A stretch of DNA of 64,000 bases, from the NCBI RefSeq assembly GCF_900116445.1, contig NZ_FPBH01000005.1:1-64000 (forward strand), written 5' to 3'. Below the pieces are notes generated by a model. It searched no databases, was not told where the DNA came from, and saw only the letters and a program-made list of their open reading frames with translations. Position 1 is the first letter of the stretch, and each line of letters opens with the position of its first letter. Shown one piece after another: positions 1-9,318 of this stretch. A program made the translations under genes and the position numbers. The DNA is from Paraburkholderia aspalathi. GTDB taxonomy: Bacteria > Pseudomonadota > Gammaproteobacteria > Burkholderiales > Burkholderiaceae.

Positions 1-1
1 A

Positions 2-103
2 GGCTCCCTGCGCGATTGGCACGATGTCAGTGTGCGCCGACGATGGGGAGTCCAATCCGTTAAAAAGAAGCCAATTTTGGAGTTAATCCGTCGCCCCGCA
101 TAG
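2..103 (+). CDS. possible C-terminal end of a gene running in from the left
   Basis: A frame open from the first bases of the window runs to a TAG at 101-103 and gives about 33 residues, rich in Arg and Lys and ending LELIRRPA. No family is recognisable from so little, and chance openness over 100 bases is possible. It is listed only because the window cuts whatever lies upstream. Confidence 0.25.
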   Translation, partial: GSLRDWHDVSVRRRWGVQSVKKKPILELIRRPA

Positions 104-214
104 GGAGCCAGGAGTTCGGCCTTATGGAAAGCTTCGCATAAGACCGATGAAGGAGCGTTGAAGCAGGCAAGCGCGATCGTCAGTCCCAATACATCCACGT
201 CGTCCACCGCCCTC

Positions 215-1072
215 TTACGCCCGCCTGCCGTGCTGGGTTCCCCGACGCACCACAACCAGGGCAATACCTCCGAGGATTGCTGCCGAGGCCAACACGATTC
301 GGATGGTCACGCTCTCTCCAAGAAATATGACTGCGCCGAGCGTCGCGATCACCGGCACGCTCAACTGCACCGTGGCCGCATTGCCGGCTTTCAAACCAGG
401 TAACGCCGCGTACCAGATGGCGTAGCCAATGCCGGAGGCCACCGCGCCGGAACCCGTTGCGTACCAGAAACCGGCGCTATCAATCGAAGCGTGGGCGGAC
501 ATGGCGGCGCTGAGCGCTGCGGCAAGTGGGACTGCGCGCAGGAAGTTGCCGGCCGTCACCGCGGTGGGATTTCCTGCGCCCTTGCCGCGCAACGAATAGA
601 CGCCCCAAGCGACGCCGGCGCAGAGCATAAGGACCGCACCTCCGAGCGGTGGCGCCGAGAGGCCGGGAAGCAGCAGCCCGGCAAGGCCTGCCAACGCGCA
701 TGTCAATCCGATCCATTGCTGACTTTCGAAGCGTTCACCCTTTCGGATGCCGTAGCCGATCATGGTCGTTTGCACAGCGCCGAACAGAAGTAGGGCTCCA
801 GTGGACGCCGGCAGGCTCAGGTATGCGAACGAGAAGGCGGCAGCATAGGCGAACAGCGCCAGCGCCGACAGCCAGTTTCCGGCGCCGCTCACCCTGCAGC
901 CCCGGAGCCGCACTATCAGCGAGAGCGAGAGGGCGCCCGACGCGATACGGATCGACGTAAAGGTCGCTGCATCGATCCCGGTGCCTTTGAGGGCTAGCCG
1001 GCATAGCAATGAATTCGCTGCAAACGCGACCATTGCAAGCAGCGTCAGCACAGTGACACGCACGGGTGACAC
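215..1072 (-). CDS. EamA/DMT-superfamily inner-membrane transporter
   Basis: A hydrophobic protein of about 285 residues with around ten predicted membrane segments and two similar halves, typical of EamA (DMT) exporters of amino acids or metabolites. A Lys/Arg-poor glycine-rich helix pair ends each half, and the C-terminus is basic (VVVRRGTQHGRRA). The frame is open to an ATG at 1159, but a GTG at 1072 has a strong GGGGGA five bases upstream and gives the usual family length, so I prefer it. It is divergent from the O-methyltransferase gene. The substrate cannot be read from sequence. Confidence 0.82.
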   Translation of the reverse strand: MSPVRVTVLTLLAMVAFAANSLLCRLALKGTGIDAATFTSIRIASGALSLSLIVRLRGCRVSGAGNWLSALALFAYAAAFSFAYLSLPASTGALLLFGAVQTTMIGYGIRKGERFESQQWIGLTCALAGLAGLLLPGLSAPPLGGAVLMLCAGVAWGVYSLRGKGAGNPTAVTAGNFLRAVPLAAALSAAMSAHASIDSAGFWYATGSGAVASGIGYAIWYAALPGLKAGNAATVQLSVPVIATLGAVIFLGESVTIRIVLASAAILGGIALVVVRRGTQHGRRA

Positions 1073-1481
1073 GGAAATCCCCCAAAAAACCTGAATCTTC
1101 CGCCAGTATCCGGCCATTGCGCTGCCAGTACGAGCGATGATGGTGGCGGAGCGATCCACATCGACGGTTGGAGCGACTGATTGTGTTTAGAAAGACGGCA
1201 CTAAATGCGCGCTGATCGACCAGTTGATGGGCGTCAGTGACCAGTCGTCTCTGGCCCGAACGCGGCCTTTTGCAATCGGCTCATGCCGACCCAAAGGAAC
1301 GCAATCCGTCCGAAACCGTACATCTGTTTAAAACGCGCTGGCCCCCGGGGCGACAGAAATCCGCTTTTGACCAATACATCAGGGGGTGGATTTCGCCTTG
1401 TACGTTAGCTATGCTGAACAATACCAGTTCACCCACCATGGCACCTGGCCCTTCACCACACGTCCGCTCTGGGAGTAGTTT
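1073..1481. other. intergenic region between divergent EamA and methyltransferase genes
   Basis: About 400 bases with no ORF I trust; overlapping short frames on both strands look like shadows. It must carry the promoters of both flanking genes. A GGGAG lies seven bases before the ATG at 1482. Nothing else was recognised. Confidence 0.5.
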
Positions 1482-2543
1482 ATGCAAAGCACACCAAACG
1501 CGGGTCGGCAGGAATCAGGCGCTAACGGCGCGTCCCAGCCCGAACTCACGCCTGAGCGATTACTCCAACTGGGCATGGGATTCTGGGCGTCCAAGACATT
1601 GCTTTCCGCTGTCGAACTCGGCGTGTTCACGCGCCTGGCGAGCGGTCCTCACAATGCGGCGGAACTCACTGAAGCGCTCGGACTGCATCCGAGATCGGTT
1701 CTCGATTTCCTCGACGCGCTGGTCGCATTGAATTTGCTGGAACGTGAAAACGGGACCTACCGCAATACGCCGGACTCTGACCTGTTTCTCGACATGGCCA
1801 AGCCCAGCTATGTGGGTGGATTACTGGAAATGGCCAACGCCCGGCTATATCCATTCTGGGGCTCGCTGACCGAAGCGCTTCGCACCGGACAGCCACAGAA
1901 CGAGGCGAAACAGGGTGGTAACCTCTTCGACTCGATTTATCACGACGAACACACGCTGCGAAGTTTCCTGCGAGCGATGAGCGGGGTCAGTCTGGGTGCA
2001 GCCAAGGCGATTGCGCAAAAATTCCCCTGGCAGAATTACGGCACCTTCATCGACATCGGCACGGCACAAGGTGCCTTACCCGTGCAGGTCGCGCTCGCCC
2101 ATCCCCACCTACGCGGCGGTGGCTTCGATCTGCCGGTGGTGGGCCCCGTGTTTGACGAGTACGTGACGTCGCACGGCCTGCAGGAGCGACTCCTTTTTCA
2201 TCCGGGCGACTTTTTCAAGGATTCCTGCCCCTCGGCCGACGTGCTCGTTATGGGACACATCCTCCATGACTGGGACCTTGAACAGAAGCTAGTACTCCTG
2301 GCGAAGTGCTACGCGGCACTGCCTCCTGGAGGTTGCCTGATCGTCTACGATGCGGTGATTGACGATGACCGCAGGCGGAATGCCTTCGGCCTTCTGATGA
2401 GCCTGAACATGCTTATTGAGACGTCCGGTGGCTTCGACTATACCGGCGCGCAGTGCTGCACATGGATGAAGGAAGTCGGCTTCACGCAGATACGTGTCGA
2501 GCCTCTTGCCGGCCCGGACTCGATGGTGATAGGAATCAGATAG
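1482..2543 (+). CDS. SAM-dependent O-methyltransferase, family 2 (hydroxyneurosporene/caffeate-OMT-like)
   Basis: 353 residues. An N-terminal winged-helix dimerisation domain (about 20-95, with [20 protein letters not shown] and a [14 protein letters not shown] helix) is followed by a class I methyltransferase domain. The SAM loop is [18 protein letters not shown] (about 190), which replaces the commoner DVGGGxG. The catalytic-region motif GHILHDWD sits near 260, as in plant-type and bacterial small-molecule O-methyltransferases. The acceptor is probably a phenol or other hydroxylated metabolite. It stands alone, so the context does not name a substrate; the neighbouring EamA exporter could export a methylated product, which is inference only. 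Confidence 0.85.
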   Translation: MQSTPNAGRQESGANGASQPELTPERLLQLGMGFWASKTLLSAVELGVFTRLASGPHNAAELTEALGLHPRSVLDFLDALVALNLLERENGTYRNTPDSDLFLDMAKPSYVGGLLEMANARLYPFWGSLTEALRTGQPQNEAKQGGNLFDSIYHDEHTLRSFLRAMSGVSLGAAKAIAQKFPWQNYGTFIDIGTAQGALPVQVALAHPHLRGGGFDLPVVGPVFDEYVTSHGLQERLLFHPGDFFKDSCPSADVLVMGHILHDWDLEQKLVLLAKCYAALPPGGCLIVYDAVIDDDRRRNAFGLLMSLNMLIETSGGFDYTGAQCCTWMKEVGFTQIRVEPLAGPDSMVIGIR

Positions 2544-2952
2544 AAGCGGGGCGGCAGCCCCTCAGCATCCTCCGCTGCGGACGTCGACGCCACGCTGTCA
2601 ACGAGCCATTGCGCGCATTCCGTGACCGTCCGCAACGGCCGGCGAGTGTAGTTGTCGAACGAAGGTCGGCTTGCCGGACGGGAAGCCGACGTTTGAATGT
2701 CCATCCGAGAGCGCCGGCCAGCGGCCGTAGATGGCCGAACTCAGCCGGATGATGAGAGACTCAGTTCGACCCCGAGCAACTCTCTCCGAGCGACTCGAAC
2801 ATGCCCGCCTCAGTGGCGATAACAGCCCCATGTTCACCGCAAGGCCACTGTTGCCAACCGATAAAGCGGCTCGCCAAACCGCACGCCATATCGTCGCGGT
2901 TACCTGCAACTTCTCGTTGACTATGTCGACGCCCAAGGATGCGATCGATCAA
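2544..2952. other. gene-poor stretch
   Basis: About 400 bases between the methyltransferase and LysR genes. Several overlapping ORFs occur on both strands, but none has a good ribosome site, a family signature or sensible composition. GGCCG-rich segments resemble decayed coding sequence. I see no element I can name. Confidence 0.4.
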
Positions 2953-3870
2953 TCAGCCACGAAGTGCACGTGGACTGAAGCGGACCTGCTGGCCGGCGCG
3001 GCGTGCAGCATCTATCAGGGCCATGCTGGCGGGCGAGTCTGAGCGAGGAAACGCGTAGAAACGTGCAACCGGCAACTTGGGTAATCCTTGTTCGCGACCC
3101 ATCACGCACAGGCCTTCGACTCGCTGACTTTCGGCGATGACCGTAACAGCAAAACCCGAGCGCGCCGCCGACAGGCAGCCCGCCATGCTGCTGCTCTCGA
3201 ACACCAACCGCCACGCCCGGCCCGCCTTGTTCAGTGCTGTAATCGCAGACTCCCGATAGATGCATGGATCGGGAAAGACGGCCAGCGGCAGCGGCTGGTC
3301 AGGATCCAGTGGTTGATCCTCCGAGAACACCCAGATTAGCGGCTCTTCCCACAGCAGTTCGCCGCCTTTCTCGACGCGGTTGCATTGCTTGCCGAACACA
3401 AGATCCAGACGGCCGCGCTCCTGCTGGCGCAATAGATCGGCCGTGACGCCGACTTTCAGATCGATCGTCGCCTCCGGGTGCCATTGGCGAAAACGCTGCA
3501 ATACCTTAGGTAGCCACGTTCCAGCAAAGTCTTCCGATGCACCGACCCGCAGCAGCCCGCGCAACGGCGCGCCGCGCAGTTTCGCGCGGACCTCGCGCTC
3601 CAGATCCAGGATATTGCGGCCGTAGGCGTACAAGGTGTCGCCGCCCTGCGTCAACTCAAGGCGGCGAGTCGTGCGTGTCAGCAGGCCAACCCCGACGATC
3701 AGTTCCAGACGCTTGATATGTCCGCTTACGGCCGACGGCGTCAGCGCCAGACGCTCGGCGGCCATGGCAAAGCTGCCGCTGTCCACGACTTCGAGAAAGG
3801 TGCGCAGCAACACGGTATCGAGCGGAACACCGTCGGCGGCAGTCAGAATGTCCATCAAATCATTCGACAC
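2953..3870 (-). CDS. LysR-family transcriptional regulator
   Basis: 305 residues, a normal LysR length. The N-terminal HTH (about 16-75) reads LRTFLEVVDSGSFAMAAERL then LTPSAVSGHIKRLE, which is the family signature. The rest is the periplasmic-binding-protein-like effector domain (GLLRVGASEDFAGTWLP begins it at about 105). It is divergent from the alpha/beta hydrolase gene with 88 bases between starts, the classic layout for a LysR protein controlling its neighbour. The intergenic region is AT-rich (around 3870-3900), suitable for two opposed promoters. The effector is unknown. Confidence 0.9.
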   Translation of the reverse strand: MSNDLMDILTAADGVPLDTVLLRTFLEVVDSGSFAMAAERLALTPSAVSGHIKRLELIVGVGLLTRTTRRLELTQGGDTLYAYGRNILDLEREVRAKLRGAPLRGLLRVGASEDFAGTWLPKVLQRFRQWHPEATIDLKVGVTADLLRQQERGRLDLVFGKQCNRVEKGGELLWEEPLIWVFSEDQPLDPDQPLPLAVFPDPCIYRESAITALNKAGRAWRLVFESSSMAGCLSAARSGFAVTVIAESQRVEGLCVMGREQGLPKLPVARFYAFPRSDSPASMALIDAARRAGQQVRFSPRALRG

Positions 3871-3958
3871 GAAAAATTATCAATGGTGAATGATTATTCA
3901 GCAATCGACACGATAAGTCGAGCTATCGTGGCACATCCCTGATTGCACGAGGAACACC

Positions 3959-4843
3959 ATGCACACCTATCGCCACGCCGCTACTGAGCGGCTCGACATC
4001 GCCTATCTCGAATGGAACCCACAGGGGCCGCGCACAACAGTGCTGCTGCATGGCTGGCCGGACAGCCCGCAGTGCTGGAAGAGCGTAGCGCCGATACTGG
4101 CCAGCTCGGGTTACCGTGTGCTCGCGCCGGCGCTGCGAGGCTTCGCGCCCACCCGGTTCCGCGATACGGCCACGCCTCGAAGCGGCCAGTTGTCCGCGCT
4201 GGGCCGCGATCTGCTGGATTTCCTGGACGTGCTGGGTGTGGAGCGGCCGGTTTTAGTCGGCCATGATTGGGGCGCACGCGCGGTCGCAAATGCTTGCGGC
4301 TTGCGAGACGGCGTGGCTTCACATCTGGCGATGCTATCTGTGGGATACGGTACCAACGCCCCGGACCAATTGTTGACCCTGCAGCAGGCACGCAATTACT
4401 GGTACCACTGGTTTATGGCCACGCCGCGCGGCGCGCGCGTAGTGCGGAACGAACGTAAGGCCTTTGCCCGACAGATGTGGGACACCTGGGCACCGGCCGG
4501 CTGGTATGCGGAGGCCGACTTCGACGAGGCAGCGCAGGCATTCGAGGGCGACGATTGGGCCGAGATCGTGCTCCATTCTTACCGCCACCGTTGGGGTTTT
4601 GTCGACGGCGATCCGGCCTATGCCGAGGACGAGACACGTCTGAATCCCGCGCCGGGGCTATCGGTTGCAACGCTGGTGCTGCACGGCGGGGCGGACACCT
4701 GCAACCATCCCGATAGTTCCAAGGGACGGGAGGCGTTCTTCCTCGGGCGCTATGAGCGAAGGGTGCTCGATGGAGTGGGACACTTCCCGCAGCGCGAAGC
4801 GCCGCAGGAAGTTGCCGATGCCATTCTGCAGTTCTGTCGATAG
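3959..4843 (+). CDS. alpha/beta hydrolase with an Asp nucleophile (epoxide hydrolase/dehalogenase-like)
   Basis: 294 residues with the alpha/beta hydrolase fold. The oxyanion segment is HGWPDSPQCW (31-40). The nucleophile elbow is VGHDWGA with Asp103, not Ser, which is the pattern of epoxide hydrolases, haloacetate dehalogenases and related enzymes. A Trp/Tyr-rich cap follows (NYWYHWFMATPRG), then a candidate acid in HGGADTC and the catalytic His in GVGHFPQREAP near the C-terminus. It would hydrolyse an epoxide or C-halogen bond through an alkyl-enzyme ester. It is divergent from the LysR gene at 2953-3870, its likely regulator. Substrate unknown. Confidence 0.87.
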   Translation: MHTYRHAATERLDIAYLEWNPQGPRTTVLLHGWPDSPQCWKSVAPILASSGYRVLAPALRGFAPTRFRDTATPRSGQLSALGRDLLDFLDVLGVERPVLVGHDWGARAVANACGLRDGVASHLAMLSVGYGTNAPDQLLTLQQARNYWYHWFMATPRGARVVRNERKAFARQMWDTWAPAGWYAEADFDEAAQAFEGDDWAEIVLHSYRHRWGFVDGDPAYAEDETRLNPAPGLSVATLVLHGGADTCNHPDSSKGREAFFLGRYERRVLDGVGHFPQREAPQEVADAILQFCR

Positions 4844-4943
4844 GAGACGGCGAACGTCCGCACGCAATCTGCTGAGAGAACATTCGCGGCGATTGCTGCA
4901 CTCGAGGTATGGATTCAGGACGCGACCTATCACGCGAAAAGTC

Positions 4944-5954
4944 TCACGAAATCAGCTGGGTAAGTTCGTCGTGGAGTTCCTTTGAGAGCGACACGCCGTG
5001 CTCAATGCTACGCTGTCGCGCATCGAATCGTCGCTGGGAGGGCAGACGTGCGCCCTGACCCACGATTCCTTCAAACAGAGTCTCAGCGCGCTGCAGATTG
5101 TCTGCAGGGGCAGCGCCAGCGAAGACCGCTGGGTCGAACGCGATGACAATTTCACCATGGCAAGGGGCCGCTCCTACGCCTTCGTCAAAAGCCAGCGACT
5201 CCGGGCTGAGCATATCGCTGATCAACGGCCCAGCCAGCAATTCAACCATCGCTGAAAGCGCGGAACCCTTATAGCCTCCGAATGTAAGCATGGCCCCCCG
5301 CAATGCTTTGTCGGGGTCGTCGGTAGCTTGACCGTTTTCGTCAATCGCCCAATCGCTCGGAATCCTGGAGCCGGACCGCTTGTGCAGTTCGATGTCGCCA
5401 CGGGCGATTCTGCTTGTAGCCATGTCGAACACAAACGGAAAGGCGCCTGGACGCGGCCAGGCGAACGCGATCGGGTTGGTTCCAAAGAGCGGCTTGTTTC
5501 CGCCAGCAGGTGCTACACAGCTATGGGTAGGCGTCATGGCCAGAGCGGCTACGCCTTCAGCAGCGATGGCCTCAACCTCCGGCCACAAAGCGCTGAAGTG
5601 AAAGCAGTTGTTGATTGCCAGAGCGGCGATACCCGATTTTTTCGCCTTTTCAACGAGTACCCGACTCCCCAATTCAAACGCAAGCGGAGAGAATCCGAAC
5701 CGCGCGTCGACCTTAACAAGCGAAGGCGAGACATCGTTTATCTGCGGTTCAGCATCAGCATTGATTTTGCCCAACTTCAGTGTTTTTACGCACCCAATAA
5801 GGCGCCATACACCGTGTGAGTGGCAATCGTCCCGCTGGCCCGCAACGAGCACCTTCGCCATCGCGTCGGACTGATGGGCACTTAGACCATTGGATGCCAA
5901 TACGTCAAAGGCCAACTTGTGCAAGTGATCAAGTGAAAGAACTATTTCTGCCAT
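4944..5954 (-). CDS. malate/L-lactate dehydrogenase (MLD/DpkA)-family reductase, probable Delta1-pyrroline-2-carboxylate reductase
   Basis: 336 residues of the NAD(P)H-dependent MLD (LDH2/MDH2) family. Visible signatures are DDCHSHGVWRL (about 40), INNCFHFSALWPEVEAI (mid), GGNKPLFGTNPIAFAWP and FDMATS, then FGGYKGSALSAMVELLAGPL. Members next to Cys/Thr-type proline-racemase-family dehydratases reduce Delta1-pyrroline-2-carboxylate to L-proline. Here that dehydratase is two genes away on the same strand (7048-8055) with a GntR gene between, so this role is favoured over lactate or malate oxidation. A single 1-kb gene with the standard family length and no odd features. Confidence 0.83.
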   Translation of the reverse strand: MAEIVLSLDHLHKLAFDVLASNGLSAHQSDAMAKVLVAGQRDDCHSHGVWRLIGCVKTLKLGKINADAEPQINDVSPSLVKVDARFGFSPLAFELGSRVLVEKAKKSGIAALAINNCFHFSALWPEVEAIAAEGVAALAMTPTHSCVAPAGGNKPLFGTNPIAFAWPRPGAFPFVFDMATSRIARGDIELHKRSGSRIPSDWAIDENGQATDDPDKALRGAMLTFGGYKGSALSAMVELLAGPLISDMLSPESLAFDEGVGAAPCHGEIVIAFDPAVFAGAAPADNLQRAETLFEGIVGQGARLPSQRRFDARQRSIEHGVSLSKELHDELTQLIS

Positions 5955-6108
5955 GTCTTCTGAAGTCCGTCTCTCATTAGTAGCCGCGCGGCCATGCGCG
6001 TTCGATTGGTATCCAGAGTCTGGTGATGATCGGCGGGGACATCGCCGCGGCGATCGCTTTGTCGACGATGGTGGAGTGTTCGAGGCCAGCTAATTGATCA
6101 AGCCGGCT

Positions 6109-6849
6109 CTACTTGGGCGCAATATCTCGCCGCACCCGCTTGATATGCTGCTCCACGTAGAACCCTGCTGCGTCAGCATCACCGCTCACGATTGACTCGT
6201 AAATAAGCCGATGCTCGGACGCATACAGACGTATCCGTAAGGGATCGAAGATTCCGTCGTCTTTGAGCCTTTTCCACAACGGTTGATCCATTGTTTTCGC
6301 TACTTCGTCTGCGATCTTGACGAGCAAAGCGTCACCGGTCATTACCGCTAGTTGGCGGTGGAACATTCTGTCGCTGTTGTTCCAAAGTGCGCGCTGCTCA
6401 GGATTGTCAATGTCCTGGATCGTCTCCATCTCCGCAAGGTATTGCTCAGCGAGGCGGTCGCGCTTGCCTCGTGCGGCGGCTCGTCGTGCGATTGCCGGTT
6501 CGAGGATGAATCGCGTTTCGAGCGTTCCCGTTGGACTAAAATCTGGTTCCGCGTTCTGAGCGCCATGATTGCCGTCGTCATTAAGTAAACGCTCAGAGGC
6601 CGCAGAGGACACGTAGGTACCAGAATTCCGTTTCGTCACAACGAGGCCTTCATTCTGAAGAGCCCCTATTGCCTCTCGAACAGCAGGTCGGCCGACACCA
6701 TAGAGCGCCGCAAGTTCGCGTTCCGATGGCAGGCGGGACTCGGCCGCGAACCGTCCCGTGCGGATTTCCTCCTTGATCTTCTCTTCGACCTGCTCATAAA
6801 TCTGCAGTGGTCTGAAATTCGATTCGAGATCCTGCCGTGTCGTACCCAT
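6109..6849 (-). CDS. GntR/FadR-subfamily transcriptional regulator
   Basis: About 246 residues from the ATG at 6849, which has GGA six bases upstream; the frame is open to 6990 but the extra residues look non-coding. A GntR winged helix comes first (IYEQVEEKIKEEIRTGRF, then LPSERELAALYGVGRPAVREAIGALQ), followed by an all-helical FCD ligand domain with the metal/carboxylate-binding residues expected in that family (MFHRQLA and SEHRLIYESI). It lies between the dehydratase and reductase genes of the hydroxyproline module and probably represses it, sensing a pathway acid. A palindrome at 6906-6915 is a candidate operator. Confidence 0.88.
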   Translation of the reverse strand: MGTTRQDLESNFRPLQIYEQVEEKIKEEIRTGRFAAESRLPSERELAALYGVGRPAVREAIGALQNEGLVVTKRNSGTYVSSAASERLLNDDGNHGAQNAEPDFSPTGTLETRFILEPAIARRAAARGKRDRLAEQYLAEMETIQDIDNPEQRALWNNSDRMFHRQLAVMTGDALLVKIADEVAKTMDQPLWKRLKDDGIFDPLRIRLYASEHRLIYESIVSGDADAAGFYVEQHIKRVRRDIAPK

Positions 6850-6905
6850 CTCACTTCCTTTCATTTCCTGACGCCCGATGCGAGGGAGTTCACCTGTCAT
6901 TGACG

Positions 6906-6915
6906 GATAATTATC
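6906..6915. promoter_or_regulatory. GATAATTATC palindrome, candidate GntR operator
   Basis: A perfect ten-base palindrome about 55 bases upstream of the GntR start codon, in the 198-base gap between the dehydratase stop and the regulator start. Its position suits autoregulation. The assignment is inference from symmetry and position only. Confidence 0.35.
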
Positions 6916-7047
6916 ATACGTCGTGGCGACATGATGCCACCTCCTGATGCGGCCACGCGTGAAGTGTTCCCCGTGGCTCACACAAGGCAAAAAGGTGTCA
7001 CGTCAGTGCGGCAGTTGCCGTCGAAGTGAGCCTGGAATCTGCCCTCT

Positions 7048-8055
7048 CTAGCGCACCAGGAACCCGTAGGTCAAAGGATCGCGCTCGTCGATCAACCACG
7101 TCCCGTAGCCGCAGATAAACGCATTCCCTTCGATCTCTGGAATCACTGCGTCGAATTCACCGCATTTCGTCTCACCAAGCACGCGGCCTCTGAAGATCGT
7201 TCCGATAATCGACTCGTTCACGAGCGTTCCATCCGAGGGTAGCTTGCCACGCTGGTAGAGCTGAGCGACGCGTCCTGCCGTGCCGGACCCTGTTGGCGAT
7301 CGGTCAACCTCGCGATCGGCGAAGATACAGCAGTTCGCCTGAGTCGATCCCGGATGACGGGGCGTATTCGAAATGATCGTGCCGTAGAGCCCTCTGATTT
7401 CCGGAATCTCTGGATGAACGATGTCAAACGCTGCGTTGGTTGCCTGTGTGATCTCGTCGCCGAACTGCTTCAGTCGATCAACGTTGCTTTCGCCTACCGC
7501 CATATCGTACTGCGCACCGTCGACGTAGAAATAGAACGCGCCTCCGTAAGCGATGTCTCCGGACACGGGGCCGAACGTTGGCGTATTGACGGTGACGTCC
7601 TTTTTCCAGACGAACGACGGCACGTTCACAAAACGCACATTCCCTGCATTTTCGCCGTCCCACTGGACGAAAGCTTCGAGGAATCCGCAAGGCGCGTCGA
7701 TGCCGACGCGCGTTTCCGGCGACGTGCGCTCAATCCACCCCAATTCAACCGCTGCGGTGGCCAGCGCAATCGTCCCATGGCCGCAATGGGGACTGTAGTC
7801 TTTATTCTGCGTAAAGATGATGCCGAAGTCCGCGCCTTCGGTTACCGGCTCAGTGAGGAAGCCTCCGTACATATCGGCATGGCCTCGAGGCTCCAGCATC
7901 ATGGCGCTCCGCAACTCATCCGCATGCCTCTGGATCCACTCCCGCCGCTCCACGATGGTTTTCCCCGCGAGACGCGGAAAACCATTGGTGATAATGCGAA
8001 ACGGCTCACCACCGGTGTGCATTTCGATCGTGTTAAGTGTCCTGGTAATTCGCAT
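7048..8055 (-). CDS. proline racemase-family trans-3-hydroxy-L-proline dehydratase (Cys/Thr type)
   Basis: 335 residues of the proline racemase/hydroxyproline epimerase superfamily. The first catalytic residue is Cys91 in HCGHGTIALATAAVE. The second position is Thr255 in DRSPTGSGTAG, where racemases and 4-hydroxyproline epimerases have Cys. Cys/Thr members are known to dehydrate trans-3-hydroxy-L-proline to Delta1-pyrroline-2-carboxylate (human L3HYPDH and bacterial homologues). Substrate contacts MHTGGEPFRI and EPRGHADMYGG are intact. The MLD-family reductase two genes downstream would finish conversion to proline. A close paralogue lies at 19678-20685. The upstream binding protein gene starts 37 bases before this one. 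Confidence 0.87.
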   Translation of the reverse strand: MRITRTLNTIEMHTGGEPFRIITNGFPRLAGKTIVERREWIQRHADELRSAMMLEPRGHADMYGGFLTEPVTEGADFGIIFTQNKDYSPHCGHGTIALATAAVELGWIERTSPETRVGIDAPCGFLEAFVQWDGENAGNVRFVNVPSFVWKKDVTVNTPTFGPVSGDIAYGGAFYFYVDGAQYDMAVGESNVDRLKQFGDEITQATNAAFDIVHPEIPEIRGLYGTIISNTPRHPGSTQANCCIFADREVDRSPTGSGTAGRVAQLYQRGKLPSDGTLVNESIIGTIFRGRVLGETKCGEFDAVIPEIEGNAFICGYGTWLIDERDPLTYGFLVR

Positions 8056-8091
8056 AGATACTCCGTCTTGCTTACTATTTTCGTTGAGACC

Positions 8092-9213
8092 TTAGTTGCC
8101 GTAAGTTACGACAGCGCCATCCTTGAATGTGTACACGGTCGTCGCCGAGCTTTTCAGATCATGATGTACGTCGAACGAGTACTCGCCGGCCACGCCGGTG
8201 TAGGTGGACTTGGCGAGTTGCGCACCAATTTTGGCGCGGTCGGATGTCGTGCCAGCCTTCACCATCGCGTCGGCCAACAGCTTCATGCCGTCGTAATAGC
8301 TCACGCCGTACACCTGCGTATCGACGTTGAAGGTTGTCTTGTACTTTTTCAGGAACGCGCTACCTGCTGGCGTCTTGTCCAGCGAGACCCCACCTTGTGA
8401 GCAATAAGCATTCGTCGCTGCGGGACCTGCGATTTTGGCCATATCAGACGTACAGATTCCGTCGCCGCCCAGCAGCTTCGCCCGCAATCCGAGCTGACGC
8501 ATCTGTTTGACTAGCGGGCCGCTTTGCGACGCGTAACCACCATAGAAGATGACGTCGGGATTCGTCGCCTTGATCTGGGAGAGGACGCCCTTGAAATCGA
8601 CGGCCTGACCATTCGTGTATTGCTGGTCGATAATCTTCAGCCCGCGTGCCTTGGCCACGCTCATGAACTCCTCAGCCACGCCCTGTCCGTAGGCCGACCG
8701 GTCGTCCATGACTGCCGCTGTTTTCGCTTTAAGCTTATCGATGGCGAAATTAGCCATCGCTCCGCCGAGTTGCCCGTCACTAGCGCCGATACGAAATACC
8801 TCGTTGAAACCTTGAAGAGTCAGCGCCGGGTTCGACGCAACCGAAAGCATCGGAATGCCGGCGTTCTGGTAGAGCCGCGAGGCTGGGATTGCGACTCCAG
8901 AATTGTATGGACCAAGAACGGCAGCCACCTTGGCGTCGACCAGTTTTTGCGCGACCTGCACGCCAATCCGGGGATCCGCCTGGTCATCTTGCGATACCAA
9001 TTTGAATGTTATGTTTTTACCGGCGATCGTCGTCCCGGCGCTATTTAGCTCGTCAACCGCCATGCGTGCGCCATTTTCGTTGTCTTTCCCTTCTGACGCT
9101 TGGGGACCGGTCAACGGCCCAGAAACCCCAACAAGAACAACCTCTTGAGCGCTCGCACTACCTAAGGCGAGAAGTGCAGCAACCGCCATTACCGAAGAGA
9201 CAAATTTTTTCAT
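8092..9213 (-). CDS. Liv-type branched-chain amino-acid ABC transporter substrate-binding protein
   Basis: 373 residues. A Sec signal peptide (MKKFVSSVMAVAALLALGSASA, cleaved after ASA) precedes a mature type I periplasmic binding protein starting EVVLVGVSGPLTGPQA, then GENGARMAVDELN-like and AVLGPYNSGVAIPASRLY, the LivJ/LivK pattern. It is the first gene of the hydroxyproline module on the minus strand, so the likely ligand is 3-hydroxyproline or a related amino acid. No Liv permease or ATPase gene is present in this window, so it must use membrane components encoded elsewhere. Confidence 0.9.
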   Translation of the reverse strand: MKKFVSSVMAVAALLALGSASAQEVVLVGVSGPLTGPQASEGKDNENGARMAVDELNSAGTTIAGKNITFKLVSQDDQADPRIGVQVAQKLVDAKVAAVLGPYNSGVAIPASRLYQNAGIPMLSVASNPALTLQGFNEVFRIGASDGQLGGAMANFAIDKLKAKTAAVMDDRSAYGQGVAEEFMSVAKARGLKIIDQQYTNGQAVDFKGVLSQIKATNPDVIFYGGYASQSGPLVKQMRQLGLRAKLLGGDGICTSDMAKIAGPAATNAYCSQGGVSLDKTPAGSAFLKKYKTTFNVDTQVYGVSYYDGMKLLADAMVKAGTTSDRAKIGAQLAKSTYTGVAGEYSFDVHHDLKSSATTVYTFKDGAVVTYGN

Positions 9214-9318
9214 CGCACACCCCAGTGGTTAAAGTACACTGGATTCGATAGTGACCACTTTTGGTTCTATTTTCAACCATTGCAAAATAAAATCTCACAG
9301 GGGGTTTCCCTGGGCGTA

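Noticed and set aside
121-142. CTTATG...CATAAG inverted repeat near the left edge, possibly a transposon end
   Set aside because: Arms of only six bases, no partner repeat and no transposase beside it.
2547-2562. GGGGC/GCCCC hairpin after the methyltransferase gene as a terminator
   Set aside because: Short stem and no T-run; such GC hairpins are frequent in this sequence.
2598-3042. Several ORFs of 88-112 codons on both strands between the methyltransferase and LysR genes
   Set aside because: They overlap each other in different frames, lack ribosome sites and have shadow-like composition (Arg, Ser and Pro excess).
5955-6108. Short plus-strand frame reading like a membrane-protein tail between the reductase and GntR genes
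   Set aside because: About 30 codons, no start and no identifiable family; could be a relic but cannot be supported.
7354-8400. 348-codon plus-strand ORF opposite the dehydratase and binding-protein genes
   Set aside because: It is antisense to two well supported genes and has no family signature; long antisense frames are common in high-GC DNA.
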